Shown: in pieces, positions 27,739-36,713 of the stretch
Layout of the letters: the number at the start of each line of letters is the position of its first letter
Position numbering within the stretch: position 1 is the first letter of the stretch
NCBI RefSeq assembly: GCF_023111095.1
Contig: NZ_JALGYW010000017.1
Span: 57,377 to 121,376 of the forward strand
Length of the DNA: 64,000 nt
Reading direction: 5' to 3'
DNA from: Maribellus sp. YY47
Lineage (GTDB): Bacteria; Bacteroidota; Bacteroidia; Bacteroidales; Prolixibacteraceae
Translations under genes and position numbers: made by a program
Notes under the pieces: generated by a model
Database searches by the model: none
What the model saw: the letters and a program-made list of their open reading frames with translations, nothing else
What the model was told of the DNA's origin: nothing

Positions 27739-28314
27739 ATGAACCTGAACGAAGAAAAAATACTGGTGGATAAAATCAGAGCTGGCAACGAGTTGGCTTT
27801 TGAAAAACTATTCCGCCAATACTACCGGCCCCTATGCGTTTTTGCCACCCGAATTTTGCAAGATTATGAAATGGCTGAAGAAGTTGTTCAGGATTTTTTC
27901 GTGAAACTTTGGGAAAGAAAGGAAGGATTTATTGTTGACACTTCTGTTAAAAATTACCTGTTTCGGTCGGTCAAAAATCTTTCCATTAATGTAATTAAGC
28001 ACGAGCAAATTAAACTGAAGCATGCGCAACAGTCTATCGCTGAAGCCGAAGCGAATGATTACAAAGATCATTTCCTGGAAGTAGACCTGGAGCTCGCCAT
28101 CGAAAAAAGTATTAACGAACTGCCCGAGAAACGTCGCGAGATATTTCGTCTAAGCCGTGAAGAAAGCTTGAAATACCGCGAAATTGCTGAACGATTGAAT
28201 ATATCGATAAAAACGGTGGAAGTTCAAATGGGATTGGCTATCAAAATATTACGCGAAAAATTGAAACGATATAACACCTTCTTATTCTTTTTTGTGCCTT
28301 TTTATAGAAAATAG
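27739..28314 (+). CDS. ECF RNA polymerase sigma-70 factor
   Basis: Group IV sigma factor. Region 2 is FEKLFRQYYRPLCVFATRIL followed by EMAEEVVQDFFVKLWERK, and region 4 is ELPEKRREIFRLSREESLKY followed by EIAERLNISIKTVEVQMG, which binds the -35 element. There is no sigma-3 domain, so the class is ECF. The ATG at 27739 is chosen; a GTG 18 nt earlier would add six residues. It is followed by a FecR-type anti-sigma gene and two STN-domain proteins, forming one cassette whose target promoters probably include the operon itself. Confidence 0.93.
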   Translation: MNLNEEKILVDKIRAGNELAFEKLFRQYYRPLCVFATRILQDYEMAEEVVQDFFVKLWERKEGFIVDTSVKNYLFRSVKNLSINVIKHEQIKLKHAQQSIAEAEANDYKDHFLEVDLELAIEKSINELPEKRREIFRLSREESLKYREIAERLNISIKTVEVQMGLAIKILREKLKRYNTFLFFFVPFYRK

Positions 28315-28353
28315 GTTAGGGGTAAAATCATTGTGCATTGTCATTTAAATGTA

Positions 28354-29409
28354 ATGAGTAAAATGGAGAACATCGAGAATCAGGCCCGTGAGCTAATGGC
28401 CAAGCAGTTGGTTGGAGAAGCAAGCGACCGGGAAAAAGCGGAGTTGGAAGCCTGGCTGGAACAAGCTGAAGAAAACCGGGCTGAGTGGGAGGAGAGCAGG
28501 AAGATGCTCTCGAAAGTTGACTCATATTACCAGGAAAAGCGTTTTGATACAAATGCTGCCTGGAAAAACGTTCATGCACAATTTGTCCCGACAAAAAAAG
28601 GCACAGTGGTATCGCTTCAGAAAAAAAGAAAGGAGGGAATTGCAACATTTTACAAATATGCTGCGATACTGGTGGTGGCTCTTTTACTGGGATCAGTTGG
28701 ATATTACATTGGTTTCAGAAACCAGATTCCGGCTGTTTACAGCGAGGTAATTTCGGGGGAAAACCAGGTTTTGCAACAGTATGTTTTACCCGATGGTTCT
28801 GTAATTGCTCTGAACAGCAATTCGAAACTTACGTTTCCTAAAAAATTTAAAGGCGACGTTCGTGAAGTAAGCATCGAAGGAGAAGCATTTTTTGATGTAA
28901 AACCCAATCCCGAAAAGCCTTTTGTAATTAATGCCGGCGAAACTCAGGTGAAAGTTTTAGGTACCTCTTTCAACGTGAGTGCGTATCCGGGAGATGAAAC
29001 CGTGGAAGTAATTGTCGAAACCGGCAAAGTGCAGGTGATCGGCAAAAGCACTGAAAAGCAAACAGAAACGGCAGAAGTGTTTTTGATTCCGGGAGAGAAA
29101 GGAACTTTTTTCACCCAAAACAAAACACTGGAGAAATCGGTCAATGCCGATCCCAATTTCCTGTCGTGGAAGACACATGATCTCATTTTTAACAAGGTTC
29201 CGTTAAGCGAAGTAATCCGTTGTTTGGAGAAAACTTACCACATAACGGTCGACGTTGCTGAGCCTGAGTTAAATGATTTGTTGTACGAAGGTCATTTCGA
29301 CCGGAAACCCGCTGATTTTGTTTTGGATGTTATACGGCTCACATTCAATCTCGAACTCACCGGCGAAAACGAACATTACACACTTTCGGGCCGTAAAAAC
29401 GACCAGTAA
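28354..29409 (+). CDS. FecR-family anti-sigma factor
   Basis: Inner-membrane anti-sigma factor that would hold the ECF sigma factor until a periplasmic signal arrives. The cytoplasmic N-terminus (DREKAELEAWLEQAEENRAE) binds sigma; one membrane helix (AAILVVALLLGSVGYYIGF, ~110-128) follows; then the FecR domain (LPDGSVIALNSNSKLTFPK, VSIEGEAFFDVKPN, VKVLGTSFNVSAY). The C-terminal DUF4974-type domain (FNKVPLSEVIRCLEKTYHIT) is the part that meets an STN domain. The ATG at 28354 is used; the open frame also has a GTG at 28333. The usual partner is a SusC-like receptor, which is absent here. Confidence 0.93.
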   Translation: MSKMENIENQARELMAKQLVGEASDREKAELEAWLEQAEENRAEWEESRKMLSKVDSYYQEKRFDTNAAWKNVHAQFVPTKKGTVVSLQKKRKEGIATFYKYAAILVVALLLGSVGYYIGFRNQIPAVYSEVISGENQVLQQYVLPDGSVIALNSNSKLTFPKKFKGDVREVSIEGEAFFDVKPNPEKPFVINAGETQVKVLGTSFNVSAYPGDETVEVIVETGKVQVIGKSTEKQTETAEVFLIPGEKGTFFTQNKTLEKSVNADPNFLSWKTHDLIFNKVPLSEVIRCLEKTYHITVDVAEPELNDLLYEGHFDRKPADFVLDVIRLTFNLELTGENEHYTLSGRKNDQ

Positions 29410-29421
29410 AACGTATGAGCT

Positions 29422-30987
29422 ATGAAAACAATGTTGAATAAAATAAAAATCTTCATCCTCCTGATCGGGATGGCAGTGATGGTTATGCCCGGTCAGTTAA
29501 ATGCACAGGAAGAGAAAAGTCAGGCACTCGACCAGAACATCTCTATTTTTGCCGAGGATGAACCGCTTTCCAGCGTCATTGAAAAGATCTGTAAGTACTT
29601 GAATATCGATTATTCGTATAATGCTGATTTGGTAGAGGGTAAAAAGATCAGCCTGAACATTTCCAATAAGCCGATCAAATATGTGCTGGATAAACTGATG
29701 AACGATTTCTATCTCTTATTTGAGATCGAAGATAACCTGTTGGTAGTGCGCGATTATGTTCCGCTCGATAAGAGTATCGATTTTGAGAATAACGCGCAGC
29801 AGTTTTACTCCAGCAACCGTGGTTTCTTATTCGATGACCCACGCGATAAGCGTGTCAGCATCAAATTTAAGTCGGCCAGTAACCTTATTATTATCCCGGT
29901 AAATATTAACGATTCGGATACCCTGAACTTTATTCTGGATACCGGGGTTCGTTTTCCCATTATTACCGAGCTTCCGTTTGTGAATAAGCTGAACCTGAAC
30001 TACATGATGCCGGTAAAAGTGAAAGGCCTTGGCGATGGCGAAGGTTTAACAGCTTATCGTTCGGGAGGAAATACGATGCACATTGAGGGGCTTACCGCCA
30101 GGAACCAGGAAGTGCAGATGGTGATTGATGAGGACTTTCAGATTTCACACATTTTGGGAATCCCGGTTCATGGAATGATCGGTTTCAACCTTTTTAAAGA
30201 TTATGTGGTGGAAATCGACTACGCAGCCGAGAGACTGATGCTTTATAAACCGGAGTACTACAAATACCGCGATCGCAAAAGTGATATTATTATGCCTTTG
30301 CATTTCGACGGTAACAAACCTTTTGTTCGTACCACTATTGTTACAGATGAAATGAAGGATGTTCCGGTGAAATTGTTGGTAGACACGGGCGCCAGCGATG
30401 CGCTTTGGCTTTCTGAAATGTCGGATGAACGTATTAAACTGCCGCAAAAACACGTTGAAACTTTCCTTGGAAGAGGATTGAGCGGAGATGTTTACGGCAC
30501 AAAAGGCAGGATAGATGCCATTTGGGTGGGCCCGCTTTTGATGTCGCATCCGATTGTTGCTTTTCCTGACTCGGAATTGATGGAACGCCTGATTACGGCA
30601 AACGATCGCAACGGAACCATTGGTGCCGAAATTTTGAGACGGTTCGATGTTACCATCGATTATCGCAACAGCAGGCTTACTTTGCGCCCAACATCCCGGG
30701 TAAAAGAAGATTTCAATTATAACATGAGTGGCATGGAAGTGATTAATCCGATGCCCGGTTTGCCGATTTTTACGATTACCGATATTCGGAAGGATTCGCC
30801 GGCTTATAATGCCGGGTTGCAAAAAGACGATCAGATTCTGTCGATCAACAATAGCAGTCACCGGTCGATGGAACTTAACGATATTAACTTACTGCTTCAA
30901 AGCAAGGAAAACAAGAAGATTCGCGTCAAAGTATTGCGAAATGGGGAGGAAGTTAAAACTTCATTTGAGCTGAAAAGGATGTTTTAA
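29422..30987 (+). CDS. STN domain - double-DTG aspartic protease - PDZ fusion protein
   Basis: Predicted secreted protease. A signal peptide (to ~residue 28, QLNAQE) precedes an STN domain (~35-105: FAEDEPLSSVIEKICKYLNI, ISLNISNKPIKYVLDKLMND). Two retropepsin-type lobes each carry DTG: NFILDTGVRFPIITE (Asp173) and KLLVDTGASDALWLSE (Asp321). A PDZ domain ends the chain (DSPAYNAGLQKDDQILSINN). Two DTG lobes plus PDZ is a known Bacteroidota layout; adding an STN domain, normally found on TonB receptors that talk to FecR, is what is odd. It starts 12 nt after the anti-sigma gene, so it is the likely signalling partner or effector. Confidence 0.88.
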   Translation: MKTMLNKIKIFILLIGMAVMVMPGQLNAQEEKSQALDQNISIFAEDEPLSSVIEKICKYLNIDYSYNADLVEGKKISLNISNKPIKYVLDKLMNDFYLLFEIEDNLLVVRDYVPLDKSIDFENNAQQFYSSNRGFLFDDPRDKRVSIKFKSASNLIIIPVNINDSDTLNFILDTGVRFPIITELPFVNKLNLNYMMPVKVKGLGDGEGLTAYRSGGNTMHIEGLTARNQEVQMVIDEDFQISHILGIPVHGMIGFNLFKDYVVEIDYAAERLMLYKPEYYKYRDRKSDIIMPLHFDGNKPFVRTTIVTDEMKDVPVKLLVDTGASDALWLSEMSDERIKLPQKHVETFLGRGLSGDVYGTKGRIDAIWVGPLLMSHPIVAFPDSELMERLITANDRNGTIGAEILRRFDVTIDYRNSRLTLRPTSRVKEDFNYNMSGMEVINPMPGLPIFTITDIRKDSPAYNAGLQKDDQILSINNSSHRSMELNDINLLLQSKENKKIRVKVLRNGEEVKTSFELKRMF

Positions 30988-30990
30988 TAG

Positions 30991-32505
30991 ATGCACCCGC
31001 AAAAAAAAATAGTCATATCAATTGCCATCCTGTTGTTTGCTTTTCTAGCGAAGGGCCAGCAGCAGGATGGTTCTGTATTGGAGCGGCGAGTTACGCTTCG
31101 TGTTGAAAATCAGGCGATCGATAATATTTTGGCGCAAATCAGCTGGCAGGCCGGTGTTTATTTTTCGTATGATGCTGTGGCGGTAAAGGCTGATCAAAAA
31201 TGTTCGGTGGAGGCTGAAAACAAATCGCTGTATACGGTGCTGCACCAATTGTTTGATTCGGACAAATACAACCTGATTGAGCGCGAAAATCAGATCATTA
31301 TTTCGCTAAGGCCCGAAATGTTGCCGGTCGACGAAATCCGCGCCGACAGTATTCCTGTTAAATATTTTTTTCTGAGTGGAAAACTGGTGGAAGACCGCAA
31401 GGCGAAACCGGTTCCTTACGCATCTGTATCTGTGCTGAATCAGCCCATCGGTACGATCTCCAATTTGGATGGTGAATTCTTGCTGAAACTTCATCCCAAA
31501 AATATTAATGATACGGTGGTGATCTCGAGTATGGGTTATGCACAAATTTTGCTGCCTGCCTGCAAATTGCTCGACGAGGATTTGTTTATTCTGAAACCCA
31601 TATCCATCCGTATAAAAGAAGTGACGGTTACTGCAATCTCGGCGCAAAAATTGCTGGAGAATATCCGTCTTAACCTGGAGCGGAACTACACGGCTCACCC
31701 ACGTTTGATGACGGCCTTTTACCGGGAAACTGTGGAACAGGACGACGCTTATATTAATGTGTCGGAGGCGGTGCTCGAAATCCTGAAGTCGCCTTATGCC
31801 AATACTGTTCGAACCGATTTGGTTCGGTTGGTAAAAGGCCGAAAAAGTCCGGATGTGCAGCCTTTTCGCTGGCTGAATTTTAAGCTCCAGGGAGGTCCGT
31901 TTACAATCGTCCAACTTGATGTCGTGAAAACCATGGAGAGCTTTATCAGTGAAGAATTTCAGGGGAACTACAAATACGAGGTTTCAAGGGTGGTCTGGTA
32001 CCACGAACAACCGGTTTATGTGTTGACATTTACTCCGGTGTCGGAAAATGTTTTTCCGGGTTACATGGGTGAATTGTATGTGCATCGCGAAAGTTTTGCG
32101 ATTGTGCACGCCAGCTTTCGTTTTAATAAAAGCAGTTTAAAAGAAGCTACTTCGACCATGATCCGCAAAAAGCCGCCAAAAGTAATAGCGCGTCCCACTT
32201 ACGTTCAATACAACGTGAATTACCAGCAATATCAGGGGAAATGGCATTTGTCGACCGCTCAGGCTTCCGTGAAATTTAAAGTCAAAAGTAAACGTGATCG
32301 GTTAAACAGCGAATTTCACAGCGTTTCCGATTTGCTCATAACCAACATTCAGCCCACCGAATTAAAGCGTTTCCCCAGCGACGAGCGGTTTAACCGCGAC
32401 GATGTTTTTGTGGAACGGTTGGGACAGTTTGATGAAAAATACTGGGAAAATTACAACATCATTAAGCCCGACGAAGATCTGCGTAACGCATTTAAAGAGA
32501 AGTAA
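30991..32505 (+). CDS. STN domain - carboxypeptidase-regulatory-like protein without barrel
   Basis: Secreted protein (signal to ~residue 23, LAKGQQ). Its STN domain (~30-105: LRVENQAIDNILAQISWQAG, ENKSLYTVLHQLFDSDKYNL) is followed by a CarboxypepD_reg-like beta-sandwich (SGKLVEDRKAKPVPYASVSV, TISNLDGEFLLKL). A ~290-residue C-terminal domain begins at LLENIRLNLERNYTAHPRLM and contains YRETVEQDDAYINVSEAV and FPGYMGELYVHRESFAI. That last domain occurs in other Bacteroidota proteins but I know no function for it. There is no TonB box and no beta-barrel. It begins 3 nt after the STN-protease stop, so the two are co-translated. Confidence 0.8.
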   Translation: MHPQKKIVISIAILLFAFLAKGQQQDGSVLERRVTLRVENQAIDNILAQISWQAGVYFSYDAVAVKADQKCSVEAENKSLYTVLHQLFDSDKYNLIERENQIIISLRPEMLPVDEIRADSIPVKYFFLSGKLVEDRKAKPVPYASVSVLNQPIGTISNLDGEFLLKLHPKNINDTVVISSMGYAQILLPACKLLDEDLFILKPISIRIKEVTVTAISAQKLLENIRLNLERNYTAHPRLMTAFYRETVEQDDAYINVSEAVLEILKSPYANTVRTDLVRLVKGRKSPDVQPFRWLNFKLQGGPFTIVQLDVVKTMESFISEEFQGNYKYEVSRVVWYHEQPVYVLTFTPVSENVFPGYMGELYVHRESFAIVHASFRFNKSSLKEATSTMIRKKPPKVIARPTYVQYNVNYQQYQGKWHLSTAQASVKFKVKSKRDRLNSEFHSVSDLLITNIQPTELKRFPSDERFNRDDVFVERLGQFDEKYWENYNIIKPDEDLRNAFKEK

Positions 32506-32641
32506 GTACTTCTGTTTTTCGAGTCTTCGGGATATCTTTATCGCTTTATTCAAGCAAACTGCTTTCTGTCAAAATTGCTTCCGATAAAAAGAGTTATTAC
32601 ATTTAACAACTGATTTCTGAATCAACTTAAACTATCACTAA
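32506..32641. other. Spacer between sigma cassette and sugar-oxidation operon
   Basis: AT-rich 136 nt between co-directional genes. No tRNA, dyad or convincing promoter was seen by eye; it must hold the promoter of the oxidoreductase operon if that is transcribed separately. Confidence 0.4.
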
Positions 32642-33808
32642 ATGAATAGAAAACTTCGAATGGGAATGGTCGGTGGAGGTACCGACGCATTTATTGGTGC
32701 AGTTCACCGGCTGGCTGCTTTTATGGATAATCAAATCGAACTGGTTTGTGGCTGTTTTAGTGTAAATCCTGAAGTTTCAAAGTCTTCAGGGAAACTTTAT
32801 TTTCTTCAGGAAGATAGGGTATATACTTCTTATCAGGAAATGTTTGAGAAAGAGTCGCAACTGCCGGAAGGCGAAAGAATGGATTTTGTTACGATTGTAA
32901 CGCCAAACTTTGTGCATTTTGCTCCGGCAATGATGGCCCTGGATCATGGATTTCACGTTGTTCTGGATAAACCCATGACGTTTACGCTTGAAGAAGCTTT
33001 TCAGCTAAAGGACAAACTGGACGAAACGGGGTTGACCTTTGCATTGACGCATACCTATTCGGGATATCCGGCAGTGAAGCACGCCAAAAAAATGATCGCT
33101 GACGGAAAATTGGGTAAAATCAGGAAAGTATTTGTGGAATACCCGCAGGGCTGGCTGGCTTCAAAAGTGGAAGATGCCGGAAATGTGCAGGCATCGTGGC
33201 GAACCGACCCAAAACGCTCTGGGAAAGCCGGCTGTATGGGAGATATTGGTACGCACGCGCATCATTTGGCGGAATATATGACGGGTTTGAAAGTCACCGA
33301 AATGTGTGCCGAATTGAATGTTTTTGTTCCCAATCGTTTGCTCGACGATGATGGAGCCGTTCTGCTTCGGTTCGAAAACGGAGCAAAAGGCGTTTTGATG
33401 GCCACTCAGATTGCGGTGGGCGAGGAGAATGCCATTCGGATTCGGATCTATGGCGACAAAGGAGGTGTCGACTGGGAGCAGATGGAACCTAATACTTTAA
33501 GGGTGAAGTGGCTGGGCGAACCCATGCAGGTTTTGCGTGTGGGAACAAGCCTCGACAGTGCGATTGCGGCTCATAACACGCGCGTTCCGGGAGGTCATCC
33601 GGAGGGTTATTTAGAAGCTTTTGCCAATATTTACCGGAATTTTGCCTTAACCGTTCGTGCCAAAGCAAACGGAGAAGAACCAAGTCCTGAGATGCTCGAT
33701 TTTCCGGGAGTGGAAGATGGAATTCGCGGGATGCAGTTTATTGAAACCGCAGTTAGCGCGGGTTACAACGATGAGGTGAAATGGGTGCCTTTCGGAAAAA
33801 CAATTTAA
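32642..33808 (+). CDS. Gfo/Idh/MocA-family oxidoreductase (cytoplasmic)
   Basis: NAD(P)-dependent sugar or polyol dehydrogenase. The Rossmann fold opens with RMGMVGGGTDAFIGAVHRLA; the TPNFVHFAPAMMALDHG stretch and VVLDKPMT (variant of the EKP motif, Asp for Glu) belong to the nucleotide/substrate site; MGDIGTHAHHLAEY (~199-212) carries the catalytic Asp/His. There is no signal peptide, and 388 aa is typical. It heads a three-gene operon with a TIM-barrel isomerase and a Tat-type Gfo/Idh/MocA protein. The oxidised position and substrate are unknown. Confidence 0.92.
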   Translation: MNRKLRMGMVGGGTDAFIGAVHRLAAFMDNQIELVCGCFSVNPEVSKSSGKLYFLQEDRVYTSYQEMFEKESQLPEGERMDFVTIVTPNFVHFAPAMMALDHGFHVVLDKPMTFTLEEAFQLKDKLDETGLTFALTHTYSGYPAVKHAKKMIADGKLGKIRKVFVEYPQGWLASKVEDAGNVQASWRTDPKRSGKAGCMGDIGTHAHHLAEYMTGLKVTEMCAELNVFVPNRLLDDDGAVLLRFENGAKGVLMATQIAVGEENAIRIRIYGDKGGVDWEQMEPNTLRVKWLGEPMQVLRVGTSLDSAIAAHNTRVPGGHPEGYLEAFANIYRNFALTVRAKANGEEPSPEMLDFPGVEDGIRGMQFIETAVSAGYNDEVKWVPFGKTI

Positions 33809-33835
33809 GTATTCAAACCTGATAAACGAATAATC

Positions 33836-34828
33836 ATGTCCAGACCTGTAACTATATTCACCGGGCAATGGGCCGATTTACCTATTGAAACCATGTGCCA
33901 AAAAGCAAAGCAGTTTGGCTACGACGGGCTCGAACTGTGTACCTGGGGAGATCACATGGAAATCCCGAAAGCGGACCAGGCGTATTGTGATCAACGACTT
34001 GAATTACTCGCCAAATACGACCTGAAATTGTTTGCCATTTCTTGTCATTTGGACGGACAATGTGTGTGTGATCCCATCGATCAACGGCACAAAAGCATTG
34101 CCAGTGCTCATGTTTGGGGCGATGGCGATCCGGAAGGCGTTCGCCAGCGGGCTGCCCGGGAAATGGTGAAAACCGCTGAAGTTGCCAAAAAGCTGGGGCT
34201 CGACCGGGTGGTTGGGTTCACCGGAAGTCCGATATGGCATTTACTGTATTCGTTTCCTGCTGTTCCGCCCGAAATGATTGAAGAAGGATATGCCGAATTT
34301 GCAAGAAGGTGGAAGCCTATTCTGGATGAATATCAAAGCTTGGGCGTAAAATTCTGTCTGGAAGCACATCCGACCGAAATTGCTTTTGACATTCACACGG
34401 CACATTTGGCGTTAAAAGCGCTGGATTATCATCCGGCTTTTGGCTTCAACTACGATCCCAGTCATTTCGGATACCAGCATGTGGATTATGTGCGGTTTAT
34501 CTATGAGTTTGCCGACCGCATTTTTCATGTTCATATGAAAGATGCTTACTGGAGCGATACCCCAACAACGGTAGGTGTTTTCGGTGGGCACATGGAATTT
34601 GGGGATAACCGCCGCTACTGGAATTTCAGGAGTTTGGGAAGAGGGAAAATTAATTTTGAAAACATCATAAGGGCGCTAAACGATATTGGTTACAACGGGC
34701 CGCTTTCTGTAGAGTGGGAAGACAGCGGTATGAACCGTGAGCATGGAGCAACAGAAGCTTGTGCTTTTGTGAAAAAGATGGATTTTGCACCATCTGATAT
34801 TGCCTTTGACGATGCTATGCAGAAATAG
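33836..34828 (+). CDS. Sugar phosphate isomerase/epimerase-like TIM-barrel protein
   Basis: AP-endonuclease-2/xylose-isomerase-like barrel. Metal-binding segments are visible: [41 protein letters not shown] and LSVEWEDSG, giving the Glu/Asp/His/Glu set of the family. The CXXDP loop [16 protein letters not shown] is a distinctive insertion. No signal peptide is present, so it is cytoplasmic. It lies between two Gfo/Idh/MocA genes with short spacers (27 and 56 nt), so it likely acts on the keto-sugar made by one of them. Exact reaction unknown. Confidence 0.9.
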   Translation: MSRPVTIFTGQWADLPIETMCQKAKQFGYDGLELCTWGDHMEIPKADQAYCDQRLELLAKYDLKLFAISCHLDGQCVCDPIDQRHKSIASAHVWGDGDPEGVRQRAAREMVKTAEVAKKLGLDRVVGFTGSPIWHLLYSFPAVPPEMIEEGYAEFARRWKPILDEYQSLGVKFCLEAHPTEIAFDIHTAHLALKALDYHPAFGFNYDPSHFGYQHVDYVRFIYEFADRIFHVHMKDAYWSDTPTTVGVFGGHMEFGDNRRYWNFRSLGRGKINFENIIRALNDIGYNGPLSVEWEDSGMNREHGATEACAFVKKMDFAPSDIAFDDAMQK

Positions 34829-34884
34829 TAATTTTGCAACCTATACGATCCGGAAAGGATCACCAACTGAATTTAATTTTTACA

Positions 34885-36201
34885 ATGACAGATCGAAGAG
34901 CTTTTATTAAAACAACAGCCATGGCCACTGCCGGAGTATCAATGGCGGCAGGTATGCCACTGGCTATGAACTCCTGTGCCGGGGCAAACGATAAAATTGT
35001 TTGCGGTGCAATCGGAGTTAACGGGATGGGATTTTCTGACCTTAAGGCATTTTTGGAGAAGAAAAATACAGAGTGTGCAGCACTGTGTGATGTGGATGAG
35101 CATGTGTTAAACAGGCGAATCGACGAAGTGGAAAAGATCCAGGGTAAACGTCCGAAGGGATTTAAGGATTTCAGGAAATTGCTCGAAGAACCAGGCATTG
35201 ATGTAATTATTATCGGTACACCCGATCACTGGCACTGCCTGCCTTTTGTGTATGCGGCCCAGTTGGGTAAGCACATTTATTGTGAGAAACCACTGGCTAA
35301 CTACATCGAGGAAATCAATGTGATGGAACGCGCACAAAAACGTTACGGGAACATCGTTCAGGTAGGGCAGTGGCAACGAAGCGACAAGCACTGGCTGGAT
35401 GCCGTTGAATTTGTTCATTCCGGAAAATTGGGGCAAATACGTGCCGTGAGAACCTGGTCGTACCAGGGGTGGATGAAATCGATACCGGTAAAACCCGACG
35501 GGCTCGTGCCAGAGGGAGTGGATTACGATATGTGGCTGGGGCCGGCAAAAGCCAGACCGTTTAACCAGAATCGGTTTCATTTCAATTTCCGGTGGTTTTG
35601 GGATTATGCCGGAGGTTTGATGACCGACTGGGGCGTACATATTATTGATTACGGATTATTTGGGATGAAGGCCAAAGCTCCCAAGTCGGTAATGGCAATG
35701 GGCGGCAAATACGGTTACCCCGAGGATGCAGCAGAAACTCCGGATACGATGCAGGCGCTTTATGAATTCGATGGCTATACCATGTTGTGGGATCATGCAA
35801 TCGGAATTGACGGGGGTTATTACGGAAGAAGCCATGGTGTTGGTTTTGTTGGAAACGAAGGAACGCTTGTCGTCGATCGTAACGGCTGGGAAGTAATACC
35901 TGAAGGCGGAAGCAAGAATCCGCGAATGGAGCGTGTGGAGTTAATCAAAGGCGATGGTCAGGGGTTAAGCAATCACATGCAAAACTTTGTGGACTGTATT
36001 CGCGATAACGATCAGAATACACATTGTAACATCGGAATTGCGGCCAACACCGCAAGGGTGGCTCACCTCGGGAATATGGCACTTAAAATGGGGCAACGCC
36101 TCTATTGGGATGCCGACAATAGCCGCTTTATTGGTAACGATGCAGCTAACGAATTGCTGGTTCCTCAGTACCGGGCGCCCTGGGAACTTCCAAAAGTTTA
36201 A
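34885..36201 (+). CDS. Tat-exported Gfo/Idh/MocA-family oxidoreductase
   Basis: Start at 34885 places a twin-arginine signal at the N-terminus (MTDRRAFIKTTAMATAGVS), followed by a possible lipobox Cys (AMNSCAG), so the enzyme is folded with its cofactor and exported to the periplasm. The NAD-binding start is KIVCGAIGVNGMGFSD; CEKPLANYIEE is the classical EKP motif and GLMTDWGVHIIDYGLFG the catalytic region. Such exported Gfo/Idh/MocA proteins with tightly bound NAD are frequent in Bacteroidota sugar-oxidation operons. It ends 25 nt before a terminator. Confidence 0.9.
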   Translation: MTDRRAFIKTTAMATAGVSMAAGMPLAMNSCAGANDKIVCGAIGVNGMGFSDLKAFLEKKNTECAALCDVDEHVLNRRIDEVEKIQGKRPKGFKDFRKLLEEPGIDVIIIGTPDHWHCLPFVYAAQLGKHIYCEKPLANYIEEINVMERAQKRYGNIVQVGQWQRSDKHWLDAVEFVHSGKLGQIRAVRTWSYQGWMKSIPVKPDGLVPEGVDYDMWLGPAKARPFNQNRFHFNFRWFWDYAGGLMTDWGVHIIDYGLFGMKAKAPKSVMAMGGKYGYPEDAAETPDTMQALYEFDGYTMLWDHAIGIDGGYYGRSHGVGFVGNEGTLVVDRNGWEVIPEGGSKNPRMERVELIKGDGQGLSNHMQNFVDCIRDNDQNTHCNIGIAANTARVAHLGNMALKMGQRLYWDADNSRFIGNDAANELLVPQYRAPWELPKV

Positions 36202-36225
36202 GAAATTCACAAGAATATCAGATTG

Positions 36226-36251
36226 GGCAATCTCATTGAGGTTGCCTTTTT
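36226..36251 (+). terminator. Terminator of the Gfo/Idh/MocA operon
   Basis: GGCAATCT (36226-36233) pairs with AGGTTGCC (36239-36246), one G-T pair, followed by a T-run. Confidence 0.75.
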
Positions 36252-36713
36252 TCTGAAAGTTAATTTTTAAAAATATCCAATTCTCAATTTTGAATGTAAA
36301 GTATTCAACAAAATCCGAAAAATTGGATATTGGGCATTTGGCATTGGATATTCTGTTTTAAAAATTAAAAATCAATCCCGGATAGGAGTAGGCATCTTTA
36401 CTTTCATTTCTATTGGTTGTTTCTTGGCGCGTTAATGTTTAATTTACATATTTAAAGTCCTTGAAAATCAGCTTTAAAAAAATACTACAAAAATAGTAGG
36501 GTGTGTTTGTTGGCTGGTTTGTGCAAAGCTTTTAAAACGGACTATAAATCACCTTTTTTTGACGGGAATATAGAACGGTAGAAGCGCTGTTTCATATTTA
36601 TGAATAGTGTAATTGACAGGTCTGAATGTCCCTTTAAATAAGGCAATTTGAACTACTATTAAAATAGAAGATTGTTTTTGTTTCGTGGCTTTTGCCGCCA
36701 AAAATCCTTTATC
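36252..36713. other. AT-rich 460-nt spacer with word-like repeats
   Basis: No open frame of note. ATTGGATATT occurs twice within 35 nt (about 36324-36355) with related GGGCATTTGGCATT words between. The rest is A/T-rich. It separates the intact sugar operon from the decayed regulator block. Confidence 0.4.

Noticed and set aside
30145..30861. 238-codon - strand frame inside the STN-protease gene
   Set aside because: Opposite DTG and PDZ coding sequence; no independent support.
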